From Inia geoffrensis (taxonomy: Eukaryota > Chordata > Mammalia > Artiodactyla > Iniidae), in assembly GCA_036417435.1 (NCBI GenBank), contig CM070910.1, forward strand, positions 83,312,784-83,376,783: a stretch of 64,000 nt of DNA. The letters are read 5' to 3'. This document shows, in pieces, positions 24,800 through 35,837 of this stretch. A program made the position numbers and the translations under genes. Below the pieces are notes generated by a model. It was given only the letters and a program-made list of their open reading frames with translations, ran no database searches and was not told the DNA's origin. The stretch's first letter is position 1, and each line of letters opens with the position of its first letter.

Positions 24800-25807
24800 C
24801 CATTCCCTAACCCTAACCCTAAGCAAAACCCTGAACGTGACCCTTTTACGAGGCCTTACCCTCATCGGTGCCGTTGTCTTAACCAGTACACCAACACTAA
24901 CTCGTGCCCTCACACTTACGCTAACCCTTTAGCATTGTCGTACCCTAACCTGTACCCTAATCCCTCTCCATTCCCTAACCCTAACCCTAACCCGAATCCT
25001 AACCCTGACCCTCACCCGAAGCCTTACCCTCACCCGTGCCCTAATCTTAACCAGGACACCAAGACTAACTCGTGCCCTCAAACGTACGCTAACACTAAAC
25101 CGCAGCGGTACCCTAACCTGTACCCTAATCCCTCTCCATTCCCTAACCCTAACCCTAACCTGAAACCTAACCATGACACTCACCCGAAACTTTACCCTCA
25201 CCCGTGTCCTAATTTTAACCAGTACATCAACACTAACCCATGCCCTCTAACGTACGCCAACCCTAAGGCATTGCCGTACCCTAACCTGTACCCTAATCAA
25301 TCCCCATTCCCTAACCCTAACCCTAACCCTAACCCTTAACGTGACCCTCTTCCGAGGCCTTACCCTCACCCGTGCCCTAATCGTAAGCAGTACACTAACA
25401 CTAACTAGTGACCTCACACGTACGCTAAACCTTAAGCGTTGTGGTACCCTAAACTGTGCCCTAATATCTCCCCAATCCCTAACCCTAACCCTAACCCGAA
25501 TTCTATCCCTGACCCTCACCCGAAACCTTACCCTCAGCCGTGCCCTAATCTTAACCAGGACACCAACACTAACTCGTGCCCTCACACGTACGCTATACCT
25601 TAAGCGTTGTCGTACCCTAAATTGTACCCTAATCCCTCCCCATTCCTTAACGCTAACCCTAACCCCATCCCTAAACCTGACCCACTTCCGATGCCCTACC
25701 CTAACCAATGCCCTAATCTTAACCAGGACACAAACACTAACTCATGCCCTCAAACGTACGCTAACCCTTAAGCATTGTCGTACCCTATCCTGTACCCTAA
25801 TCCCTCC
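24800..25807 (+). repeat. HOR unit, 6-mer, 1008 bp
   Basis: M1 24800, M2 24968, M3 25136, M4 25304, M5/M7 hybrid 25472, M8 25640. M6 and parts of M5 and M7 are deleted by one fusion. The M8 at 25640 begins ccattccttaacgctaacc; this private g marks the left edge of the large block that reappears at 50453 and 58012. Confidence 0.9.
25472..25639 (+). repeat. Hybrid monomer M5/M7
   Basis: Left half M5 (gaattctatccc), right half M7 (aactcgtgcc, ccttaagcgttg, aaattgtaccc). A similar M5/M7 hybrid at 39197-39364 has a different tail (gcgttttcg), so the two may be independent. Confidence 0.86.
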
Positions 25808-27151
25808 CCATTCCCTAACCCTAACCCTAAGCGAAACCCTGAACGTGACCCTTTTCCGAGGCCTTACCCTCATCGGTGCCGTTGTCTTAACCAGTACACC
25901 AACACTAACTCGTGCCCTCACACTTACGCTAACCCTTAAGCATTGTCGTACCCTAACCTGTACCGTAATCCCTCTCCATTCCCTAACCCTAACCCAAACC
26001 CGAATCCTAACCCTGACCCTCACCTGAAGCCTTACCCTCACCCGTGCCCTAATCTTAACCAGGACACCAAGACTAACTCGTGGCCTCAAACATACGCTAA
26101 CACTAAACCGCAGCGGTACCCTAACCTGTACCCTAATCCCTCTCCATTCCCTAACCCTAAACCTAACCTGAAACCTAACCATGACACTCACCCGAAACTT
26201 TACCCTCACCCGTGTCCTAATTTTAACCAGTACATCAACACTAACCCATGCCCTCTAACGTACGCCAACCCTAAGCCATTGCCATACCCTAACCTGTACC
26301 CTAATCAATCCCCATTCCCTAACCCTAACCCTAACCCTAACCCTTAACGTGACCCTCTTCCGAGGCCTTACCCTCACCCGTGCCCTAATCGTAAGCAGTA
26401 CACTAACACTAACTAGTGACCTTACACGTACGCTAAACCTTAAGCGTTGTGGTACCCTAAACTGTGCCCTAATATCTCCCCATTCCCTAACCCTAACCCT
26501 AACCCGAATTCTATCCCTGACCCTCACCCGAAACCTTACCCGCACCCGTGCCCTAATCTTAACCAGGACACCAACACTAACTTGTGCCCTCACACGTACG
26601 CTAACCCTTAATCGTTGGCGTACCCTAAACTGTACCCTAATCCCTCCCCATTCCCTAACCCTAACCCTAACCCGAATCCTTACCCTGACCCTCACCTGAA
26701 GCTTTACCCTCACCCGTGCCCTAATCTTAACCAGGACACTAACACTAACCCTTGCCCTCACACGAACGCTAACCCTTAAGCACTGTCGTACCCTAAGCGG
26801 TACCCTAATCCCTCTGCATTCCTTAACCCTAACCCTAACCCGAATCCTAACCCTGACCCTCACCCGAAGCCTTACCCTCACCCGTGCCCTAATCTTAACC
26901 AGGACACCAACACTAACTCGTGCCCTCACACGTACGCTAAACCTTAAGCGTTGTCGTACCCTAAATTGTACACTAATCCCTCCCCATTCCTTAACCCTAA
27001 CCCTAACCCCATCCCTAAACCTGACCCACTTCCGATGCCCTACCCTAACTAATGCCCTAATCTTAACCAGTACACAAACACTAACTCATGGCCTCAAACG
27101 TACGCTAACCCTTAAGCATTGTCGTACCCTATCCTGTACCCTAATCCCTCC
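25808..27151 (+). repeat. HOR unit, 8-mer, 1344 bp (block copy A)
   Basis: M1 to M8. It carries private variants repeated 24813 bp to the right: ctgtaccgtaatcc and aacccaaacccg in M2, gtggcctcaaacatacg in M2, and gttggcgtaccc in M5. Confidence 0.92.
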
Positions 27152-28495
27152 CCATTCCCTAACCCTAACCCTAAGCTAAACCCTGAACGTGACCCTTTTC
27201 CGAGGCCTTACCCTCATCGGTGCCCTTGTCTTAACCAGTACACCAACACTAACTCGTGCCCTCACACTTACGCTAACCCTTAAGCATTGTCGTACCCTAA
27301 CCTCTACCCTAATCCCTCTCTATTCCCTAACCCTAACCCTAACCCGAATCCTAACCCTGACCCTCACCCGAAGCCTTACCCTCACCCGTGCCCTAATCTT
27401 AACCAGGACACCAAGTCTAACTCGTGCCCTCAAACGTACGCTAACACTAAACCGCAGCGGTACCCTAACCTGTAAGCTAATCCCTCTCCATTCCCTAACC
27501 ATAACCCTAACATGAAACCTAACCATGACACTCACCCGAAACTTTACCCTCACCCGTGTCCTAATTTTAACCACTACATCAACACTAACCCATGCCCTCT
27601 AACGTACGCCAACCCTAAGCCATTGCCGTACCCTAACCTGCACCCTAATCAATCCCCATTCCCTAACCCTAACCCTAACCCTAACCCTTAACGTGACCCT
27701 CTTCCGAGGCCTTACCCTCACCCGTGCCCTAATCGTAAGCAGTACACTAACACTAACTAGTGACCTCACACGTACGCTAAACCTTAAGCGTTGTGGTACC
27801 CTAAACTGTGCCCTAATATCTCCCCATTCCCTAACCCTAACCCTAACCCGAATTCTATCCCTGACCCTCACCCGAAACCTTACCCGCACCCGTGCCATAA
27901 TCTTAACCAGGACACCAACACTAACTTGTGCCCTCACACGTACGCTAACACTTAATCGTTGTCGTACCCTAAACTGTACCCTAATCCCTCCCCATTCCCT
28001 AACCCTAACCCTAACCCGAATCCTAACCCTGACCCTCACCTGAAGCCTTACCCTCACCCGTGCCCTAATCTTAACCAGGACACTAACACTAACACTTGCC
28101 CTCACACGAACGCTAACCCTTAAGCACTGTCGTACCCTAAGCTGTACCCTAATCCCTCTGCATTCCTTAACCTTAACCATAACCCGAATCCTAATCCTGA
28201 CCCTCACCCGAAGCCTTACCCTCACCCGTGCCCTAATCTTAACCAGGACACCAACACTAACTCGTGCCCTCACACGTACGCTAAACCTTAAGCGTTGTCG
28301 TACCCTAAATTGTACCCTAATCCCTCCCCATTCCTTAACCCTAACCCTAACCCCATCCCTAAACCTGACCCACTTTCGATGCCCTACCCTAACCAATGCC
28401 CTAATCTTAACCAGTACACAAACACTACCTCATGGCCTCAAACGTACGCTAACCCTTAAGCATTGTCGTACCCTATCCTGTACCCTAATCCCTCC
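27152..28495 (+). repeat. HOR unit, 8-mer, 1344 bp (block copy A)
   Basis: M1 to M8. Private variants ctgtaagctaatcc, taaccctaacatgaaacc and accactacatcaac recur at about 52285-52390 and 59844-59950. M1 here reads gtgcccttgtc, whereas both other copies read gtgcccttttc. Confidence 0.92.
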
Positions 28496-29671
28496 CCATT
28501 CCCTAACCCTAACCCTAAGCGAAACCCTGAACGTGACCCTTTTCCGAGGCATTACCCTCATCGGTGCCGTTGTCTTAACCAGTACACCAACACTAACTCG
28601 TGCCCTCAAACTTATGCTAACACTTAAGCATTGTCGTACCCTAACCTGTACCCTAATCCCTCTCCATTCCCTAACCCTAACCCTAACCCGAATCCTAACC
28701 CAGACCCTCACCCGAAGCCTTACCCTCGCCCGTGCCCTAATCTTAACCAGGACACCAAGACTAACTCGTGCCCTCAAACGTACGCTAACACTAAACTGCA
28801 GCGGTACCCTAACCTGTACCCTAATCCCTCTCCATTCCCTAAGCCTAACCCTAACCTGAAACCTAACCATGACACTCACCCGAAACTTTACCCTCACCCG
28901 TGTCCTAATTTTAACCAGTACATCAACACTAACCCATGTCCTCTAACGTACGCCAACCCTAAGCCATTGCCGTACCCTAACCTGTACCCTAATCAATCCC
29001 CATTCCCTAAACCTAACCCTAACCCTAACCCTTAACGTGACCCTCTTCCGAGGCCTTACCCTCACCCGTGCCCTAATCGTAAGCACTACACTAACAATAA
29101 GTAGTGATCTCACACGTACGCTAAACCTTAAGCGTTGTGGTACCCTAAACTGTGCCCTAATATCTCCCCATTCCCTAACCCTAACCCTAACCCGAATTCT
29201 ATCCCTGACCCTCACCCGAAACCTTACCCTCACCCGTGCCCTAATCTTAAGCAGGACACCAACACTAACTTGTGCCCTCACACGTACGCTAACCCTTAAT
29301 CGTTGTCGTACCCTAAGCTGTACCCTAATCCCTCCCCATTCCTTAACCCTAACCCTAACCCCATCCCTAAACCTGACCCACTTCCGATGCCCTACCCTAA
29401 CCAATGCCCTAATCTTAACCAGTACACAAACACTAACTCATGCCCTCAAACGTACGCTAACCCTTAAGCATTGTCGTACCCTATCCTGTACCCTAATCCC
29501 TCCCCATTCCTTAACCCTAACCCTAACCCCATCCCTAAACCTGACCCACTTCCGATGCCCTACCCTAACCAATGCCCTAATCTTAACCAGTACACAAACA
29601 CTAACTCATGGCCTCAAACGTACGCTAACCCTTAAGCATTGTCGTACCCTATCCTGTACCCTAATCCCTCC
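28496..29671 (+). repeat. HOR unit, 7-mer, 1176 bp, with M8 doublet
   Basis: M1, M2, M3, M4, M5, M8 at 29336, M8 at 29504. M6 and M7 are missing and M8 is doubled. The same structure recurs at 53309-54484 and 60868-62043. Confidence 0.91.
29336..29671 (+). repeat. M8-M8 doublet
   Basis: Two consecutive M8 monomers, the only same-type neighbours noticed in the window apart from its two copies at 54149-54484 and 61708-62043. They differ from each other (catgccc versus catggcc), so the doublet probably formed by recombination between different units, not by local slippage. Confidence 0.87.
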
Positions 29672-31518
29672 CCATTCCCTAACCCTAACCCTAAGCTAAA
29701 CCCTGAACGTGACCCTTTTCCGAGGCCTTACCCTCATCGGTGCCGTTGTCTTAACCAGTACACCAACACTAACTCGTGCCCTCACACTTACGCTAACACT
29801 TAAGCATTGTCGTACCCTAACCTGTACCCTAATCCCTCTCCATTCCCTAACCCTAACCCTAACCCGAATCCTAACCCTGACCCTCACCCGAAGCCTTACC
29901 CTCACCCGTGCCCTAATCTTAACCAGGACACCAAGACTAACTCGTGCCCTGAAACGTACGCTAACACTAAACCGCAGCGGTACCCTAACCTGTACCCTAA
30001 TCCCTCTCCATTCCCTAACCCTAACCCTAACCTGAAACCTAACCATGACACTCACCCGAAACTTTACCCTCACCCGTGTCCTAATTTTAACCAGTACATC
30101 AACACTAACCCATGCCCTCTAACGTACGCCAACCCTAAGCCATTGCCGTACCCTAACCTGTACCCTAATCAATCCCCATTCCCTAACACTAACCCTAACC
30201 CTAACCCTTAACGTGACCCTCTTCCGAGGCCATACCCTCACCCGTGCCCTAATCGTAAGCAGTACACTAACACTAACTAGTGACCTCACACGTACGCTAA
30301 ACCTTAAGCGTTGTGGTACCCTAAACTGTGCCCTAATATCTCCCCATTCCCTAACCCTAACTCTACCCCGAATTCTATAACTGACCCTCACCCGAAACCT
30401 TACCCGCACCCGTGCCCTAATCTTAACAGGACACCAACACTAACTTGTGCCCTCACACGTACGCTAACACTTAATCGTTGTCGTACCCTAAACTGTACCC
30501 TAATCCCTCCCCATTCCCTAACCTTAACCCTAACCCGAATCCTAACCCTGACCCTCACCTGAAGCCTTACCCTCACCCGTGCCCTAATCTTAACCAGGAC
30601 ACTAACACTAACCCTTGTCCTCACACGGACGCTAACCCTTAAGCACTGTCGTACCCTAAGCTGTACCCTAATCCCTCTGCATTCCTTAACCCTAACCCTA
30701 ACACTAATAGTAACCCTGACCCTCACCCGAAGCCTTACCCTAACCCGTGCCGTAATCTTAACCAGGACACCAAGACTAACTCGTGCCCTCAAACGTACGC
30801 TAACACTAAACCGCAGCGGTACCGTAACCTGTACCCTAATCCCTCTCCATTCCCTAACCCTAACCCTAACCTGAAACCTAACCATGACACTCACCCGAAA
30901 CTTTACCCTCACCTGTGTCCTAATTTTAACCAGTACATTAACACTAACCCATGCCCTCTAACGTACGACAACCCTAAGCCATTGCCGTACCCTAACCTGT
31001 ACCCTAATCAATCCCCATTCCCTAACCCTAACCCTAACCCTAACCCTTAACGTGACCCTCTTCCGAGGCCTTACCCTCACCCGTGCCCTAATCCTAAGCA
31101 GTAGACTAACACTAACTAGTGACCTCACACGTACGCTAAACCTTAAGCGTTGTGGTACCCTAAACTGTGCCCTAATATCTCCCCATTCCCTAACCCTAAC
31201 CCTAACCCGAATTCTATCCCTGACCCTCACCCGAAACCTTACCCTCACCCGTGCCCTAATCTTAAGCAGGACACCAACACTAACTTGTGCCCTCACACGT
31301 ACGCTAACCCTTAATCGTTATCGTACCCTAAGCTGTACCCTAATCCCTCCCCATTCCTTAACCCTAACCCTAACCCCATCCCTAAACCTGACCCACTTCC
31401 GATGCCCTACCCTAACCAATGCCCTAATCTTAACCAGTACACAAACACTAACTCATGCCCTCAAACGTACGCTAACCCTTAAGCATTGTCGTACCCTATC
31501 CTGTACCCTAATCCCTCC
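29672..31518 (+). repeat. HOR unit, 11-mer, 1847 bp
   Basis: M1 29672, M2 29840, M3 30008, M4 30176, M5 30344, M6 30511, M7/M2 hybrid 30679, M3 30847, M4 31015, M5 31183, M8 31351. A one-base loss (cttaacaggacacc near 30427) explains 1847. M5 has ctctaccccgaattctataa, a private form reused in the related units. Confidence 0.9.
30679..30846 (+). repeat. Hybrid monomer M7/M2
   Basis: Starts as M7 (gcattccttaaccc), passes through the private cactaatagtaaccc, and ends as M2 (gacaccaagactaactcg, actaaaccgcagcgg). It recurs at 32838, 49781, 55332, 57340 and 62891 and defines the 11-mer family. Confidence 0.88.
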
Positions 31519-31854
31519 CCATTCCCTAACCCTAACCCTAAGCGAAACCCTGAACTTGACCCTTTTCCGAGGCCTTACCCCCATCGGTGCCGTTGTCTTA
31601 ACCAGTACACCAACACTAACTCGTGCCCTCACACTTACGTTAACCCTTAAGCATTGTCGTACCCTAACCTGTACCCTAATCCCTGTCCATTCCCTAACCC
31701 TAACCCTAACCCGAATCCTAACCCTGACCCTCACCCGAAGCCTTACCCTCACCCGTGCCCTAATCTTAACCAGGACACCAAGACTAACTCGTGCCATCAA
31801 ACGTACGCTAACACTAAACCGCAGCGGTACCCTAACCTGTACCCTAATCCCTCC

Positions 31855-32022
31855 CCATTCCCTAACCCTAACCCTAACCCGAATCCTAACCCTGACCCTC
31901 ACCTGGAGCCTTACCCTCACCTGTGCCCTAATCTTAACCAGGACACTAACACTAACCCTTGCCCTCACACGTACGCTAAACCTTAAGCGTTGTGGTACCC
32001 TAAAGTGTGCCCTAATATCTCC
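31855..32022 (+). repeat. Hybrid monomer M6/M4
   Basis: Left part M6 with cacctggagcc; right part M4 (ccttaagcgttgtggtaccc, ctaatatctcc). It recurs at 34014-34181. The first copy reads aaagtgtgccc where the second reads aaactgtgccc. Confidence 0.86.
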
Positions 32023-32166
32023 CCATTCCCTAACCCTGACCCTCATCCGAAACCTTACCCTCACCCGTGCCCTAATCTTAACCAGGACACCAAGACTAAC
32101 TCGTGCCCTGAAACGTACGCTAACACTAAACCGCAGCGGTACCCTAACCTGTACCCTAATCCCTCT
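32023..32166 (+). repeat. Shortened hybrid monomer M5/M2, 24 bp (four hexamers) deleted
   Basis: The tract goes from ccattccctaaccc directly to tgaccctcatccgaaacc. The missing 24 bp include the GAATTC segment, and hexamer phase is kept. The right half is M2. A sister at 34182-34325 has the same deletion but an M7 right half. Confidence 0.86.
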
Positions 32167-33677
32167 CCATTCCCTAACCCTAACCCTAACCTGAAACCTA
32201 ACCATGACACTCACCCGAAACTTTACCCTCACCCGTGTCCTAATTTTAACCAGTACATCAACACTAACCCATGCCCTCTAACGTACGCCAACCCTAAGCC
32301 ATTGCCGTACCCTAACCTGTACCCTAATCAATCCCCATTCCCTAACACTAACCCTAACCCTAACCCTTAACGTGACCCTCTTCCGAGGCCATACCCTCAC
32401 CCGTGCCCTAATCGTAAGCAGTACACTAACACTAACTAGTGACCTCACACGTACGCTAAACCTTAAGCGTTGTGGTACCCTAAACTGTGCCCTAATATCT
32501 CCCCATTCCCTAACCCTAACTCTACCCCGAATTCTATAACTGACCCTCACCCGAAACCTTACCCGCACCCGTGCCCTAATCTTAACAGGACACCAACACT
32601 AACTTGTGCCCTCACACGTACGCTAACACTTAATCGTTGTCGTACCCTAAACTGTACCCTAATCCCTCCCCATTCCCTAACCTTAACCCTAACCCGAATC
32701 CTAACCCTGACCCTCACCTGAAGCCTTACCCTCACCCGTGCCCTAATCTTAACCAGGACACTAACACTAACCCTTGTCCTCACACGGACGCTAACCCTTA
32801 AGCACTGTCGTACCCTAAGCTGTACCCTAATCCCTCTGCATTCCTTAACCCTAACCCTAACACTAATAGTAACCCTGACCCTCACCCGAAGCCTTACCCT
32901 AACCCGTGCCGTAATCTTAACCAGGACACCAAGACTAACTCGTGCCCTCAAACGTACGCTAACACTAAACCGCAGCGGTACCGTAACCTGTACCCTAATC
33001 CCTCTCCATTCCCTAACCCTAACCCTAACCTGAAACCTAACCATGACACTCACCCGAAACTTTACCCTCACCCGTGTCCTAATTTTAACCAGTACATTAA
33101 CACTAACCCATGCCCTCTAACGTACGACAACCCTAAGCCATTGCCGTACCCTAACCTGTACCCTAATCAATCCCCATTCCCTAACCCTAACCCTAACCCT
33201 AACCCTTAACGTGACCCTCTTCCGAGGCCTTACCCTCACCCGTGCCCTAATCCTAAGCAGTAGACTAACACTAACTAGTGACCTCACACGTACGCTAAAC
33301 CTTAAGCGTTGTGGTACCCTAAACTGTGCCCTAATATCTCCCCATTCCCTAACCCTAACCCTAACCCGAATTCTATCCCTGACCCTCACCCGAAACCTTA
33401 CCCTCACCCGTGCCCTAATCTTAAGCAGGACACCAACACTAACTTGTGCCCTCACACGTACGCTAACCCTTAATCGTTATCGTACCCTAAGCTGTACCCT
33501 AATCCCTCCCCATTCCTTAACCCTAACCCTAACCCCATCCCTAAACCTGACCCACTTCCGATGCCCTACCCTAACCAATGCCCTAATCTTAACCAGTACA
33601 CAAACACTAACTCATGCCCTCAAACGTACGCTAACCCTTAAGCATTGTCGTACCCTATCCTGTACCCTAATCCCTCC

Positions 33678-34493
33678 CCATTCCCTAACCCTAACCCTAA
33701 GCGAAACCCTGAACTTGACCCTTTTCCGAGGCCTTACCCCCATCGGTGCCGTTGTCTTAACCAGTACACCAACACTAACTCGTGCCCTCACACTTACGTT
33801 AACCCTTAAGCATTGTCGTACCCTAACCTGTACCCTAATCCCTGTCCATTCCCTAACCCTAACCCTAACCCGAATCCTAACCCTGACCCTCACCCGAAGC
33901 CTTACCCTCACCCGTGCCCTAATCTTAACCAGGACACCAAGACTAACTCGTGCCATCAAACGTACGCTAACACTAAACCGCAGCGGTACCCTAACCTGTA
34001 CCCTAATCCCTCCCCATTCCCTAACCCTAACCCTAACCCGAATCCTAACCCTGACCCTCACCTGGAGCCTTACCCTCACCTGTGCCCTAATCTTAACCAG
34101 GACACTAACACTAACCCTTGCCCTCACACGTACGCTAAACCTTAAGCGTTGTGGTACCCTAAACTGTGCCCTAATATCTCCCCATTCCCTAACCCTGACC
34201 CTCATCCGAAACCTTACCCTCACCCGTGCCCTAATCTTAACCAGGACACCAACACTAACTCGTGCCCTCACACGTACGCTAAACCTTAAGCGTTTTCGTA
34301 CCCTAAATTGTACCCTAATCCCTCCCCATTCCTTAACCCTAACCCTAACCCCATCCCTAAACCTGACCCACTTCCGATGCCCTACCCTAACCAATGCCCT
34401 AATCTTAACCAGTACACAAACACTAACTCATGCCCGCAAACGTACGCTAACCCTTAAGCATTGTCGGACCCTATCCTGTACCCTAATCCCTCC
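33678..34493 (+). repeat. HOR unit, 5-mer, 816 bp
   Basis: M1 33678, M2 33846, M6/M4 hybrid 34014, shortened M5/M7 hybrid 34182 (same 24 bp deletion), M8 34326. 5 x 168 minus 24 equals 816. Confidence 0.88.
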
Positions 34494-35837
34494 CCATTCC
34501 CTAACCCTAACCCTAAGCGAAACCCTGAACGTGACCCTTTTCCGAGGCCTTACCCTCATCGGTGCCGTTGTCTTAACCAGTATACCAACACTAACTCGTG
34601 CCCTCACACTTACGCTAACCCTTAAGCATTGTCGTACCCTAACCTGTACCCTAATCCCTCTCCATTCCCTAACCCTAACCCTAACCCGAATCCTAACCCT
34701 GACCCTCACCCGAAGCCTTACCCTCACCCGTGCCCTAATCTTAACCAGGACACCAAGTCTAACTCGTGCCCTCAAACGTATGCTAACACTAAACCGCAGC
34801 GGTACCCTAACCTGTACCCTAATCCCTCTTCATTCCCTAAGTCTAACCCTAACCTGAAACCTAACCATGACACTCACCCGAAACTTTACCCTCACCCGTG
34901 TCCTAATTTTAACCAGTACATCAACACTAACCCATGCCTTCTAACGTACGCCAACCCTAAGCCATTGCCGTACCCTAACCTGTACCCTAATCAATCCCCA
35001 TTCCCTAACCCTAACCCTAACCCTAACCCTTAACGTGACCCTCTTCCGAGGCCTTACCCTCACCCGTGCCCTAATCGTAAGCAGTAGACTAACACTAACT
35101 AGTGACCTTACACGTACGCTAAACCTTCAGCGTAGTGGTACCCTAAACTGTGCCCTAATATCTCCCCATTCCCTAACCCTAACCCTTACCCGAATTCTAT
35201 CCCTGACCCTCACCCGAAACCTTACCCTCACCCGTGCCCTAATCTTAACCAGGACACCAACACTAACTTGTGCCCTCACACGTACGCTAACCCTTAATCG
35301 TTGTCGTACCCTAAACTGTACCCTAATCCCTCCCTATTCCCTAACCCTAACCCTAACCCGAATCCTAACCCTGACCCACACCTGGAACCTTACCCTCACC
35401 TGTGCCCTAATCTTAACCAGGACACTAACACTAACCCTTGCCCTCACACGAACGCTAACCCTTAAGCACTGTCGTACCCTAAGCTGTACCCTAATCCCTC
35501 TGCATTCCTTAACCCTAACCCTAACCCGAATCCTAACCCTGACCCTCACCCGAAGCCTTACCCTCACCCCTGCCCTAATCTTAACCAGGACACCAACACT
35601 AACTCGTGCCCTCACACATACGGTAAACCTTAAGCGTTGTCGTACCCTAAATTGTACCCTAATCCCTCCCCATTCCTTAACCCTAACCCTAACCACATCC
35701 CTAAACCTGACCCACTTCCGATGCCCTACCCTAACCAATACCCTAACCTTAACCAGTACACAAACACTAACTCATGGCCTCAAACGTACGCTAACCCTTA
35801 AGCATTGTCGTACCCTATCCTGTACCCTAATCCCTCC
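34494..35837 (+). repeat. HOR unit, 8-mer, 1344 bp
   Basis: M1 to M8. Private variants ccttcagcgtagtgg (M4), gacccacacctggaacc (M6), cacacatacggtaaacc (M7) and aaccacatcc (M8) are all repeated in the next unit. Confidence 0.92.

Larger units (their letters stand above)
25640..31628 (+). repeat. Dispersed copy A of a roughly 6 kb block (partners at 50453 and 58012)
   Basis: Sequence from 25640 corresponds to 50453 (distance 24813 bp) and to 58012 (distance 32372 bp). Correspondence with the 50453 copy ends at 56393, while correspondence with the third copy runs to the window end. Copies B and C share variants that A lacks, so the A/B split is older than the 7559 bp tandem duplication. Confidence 0.9.
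31519..33677 (+). repeat. HOR unit, 13-mer, 2159 bp
   Basis: M1 31519, M2 31687, M6/M4 hybrid 31855, shortened M5/M2 hybrid 32023 (24 bp deleted), M3 32167, M4 32335, M5 32503 (one base short), M6 32670, M7/M2 hybrid 32838, M3 33006, M4 33174, M5 33342, M8 33510. 13 x 168 minus 24 minus 1 equals 2159. M1 carries gaacttgaccc and acccccatcgg. Confidence 0.88.
29895..34212 (+). repeat. Tandem duplication, 2159 bp period
   Basis: About 29895-32053 and 32054-34212 match at 2159 bp distance, including the ctataactgaccc variant, the one-base loss in M5, the M7/M2 hybrid, the gaacttgaccc M1 and the M6/M4 hybrid. Only scattered single-base differences were seen (for example cacctgtgtcc versus cacccgtgtcc). 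Edges are approximate. Confidence 0.85.

Noticed and set aside
33211..34857. 548-codon open frame on the plus strand (Leu-Thr-rich repeats) as a real gene
   Set aside because: It is one of many overlapping frames produced by period-six DNA. It has no non-repetitive domain, spans unit boundaries, and its ends fall where one monomer type happens to carry a stop codon.
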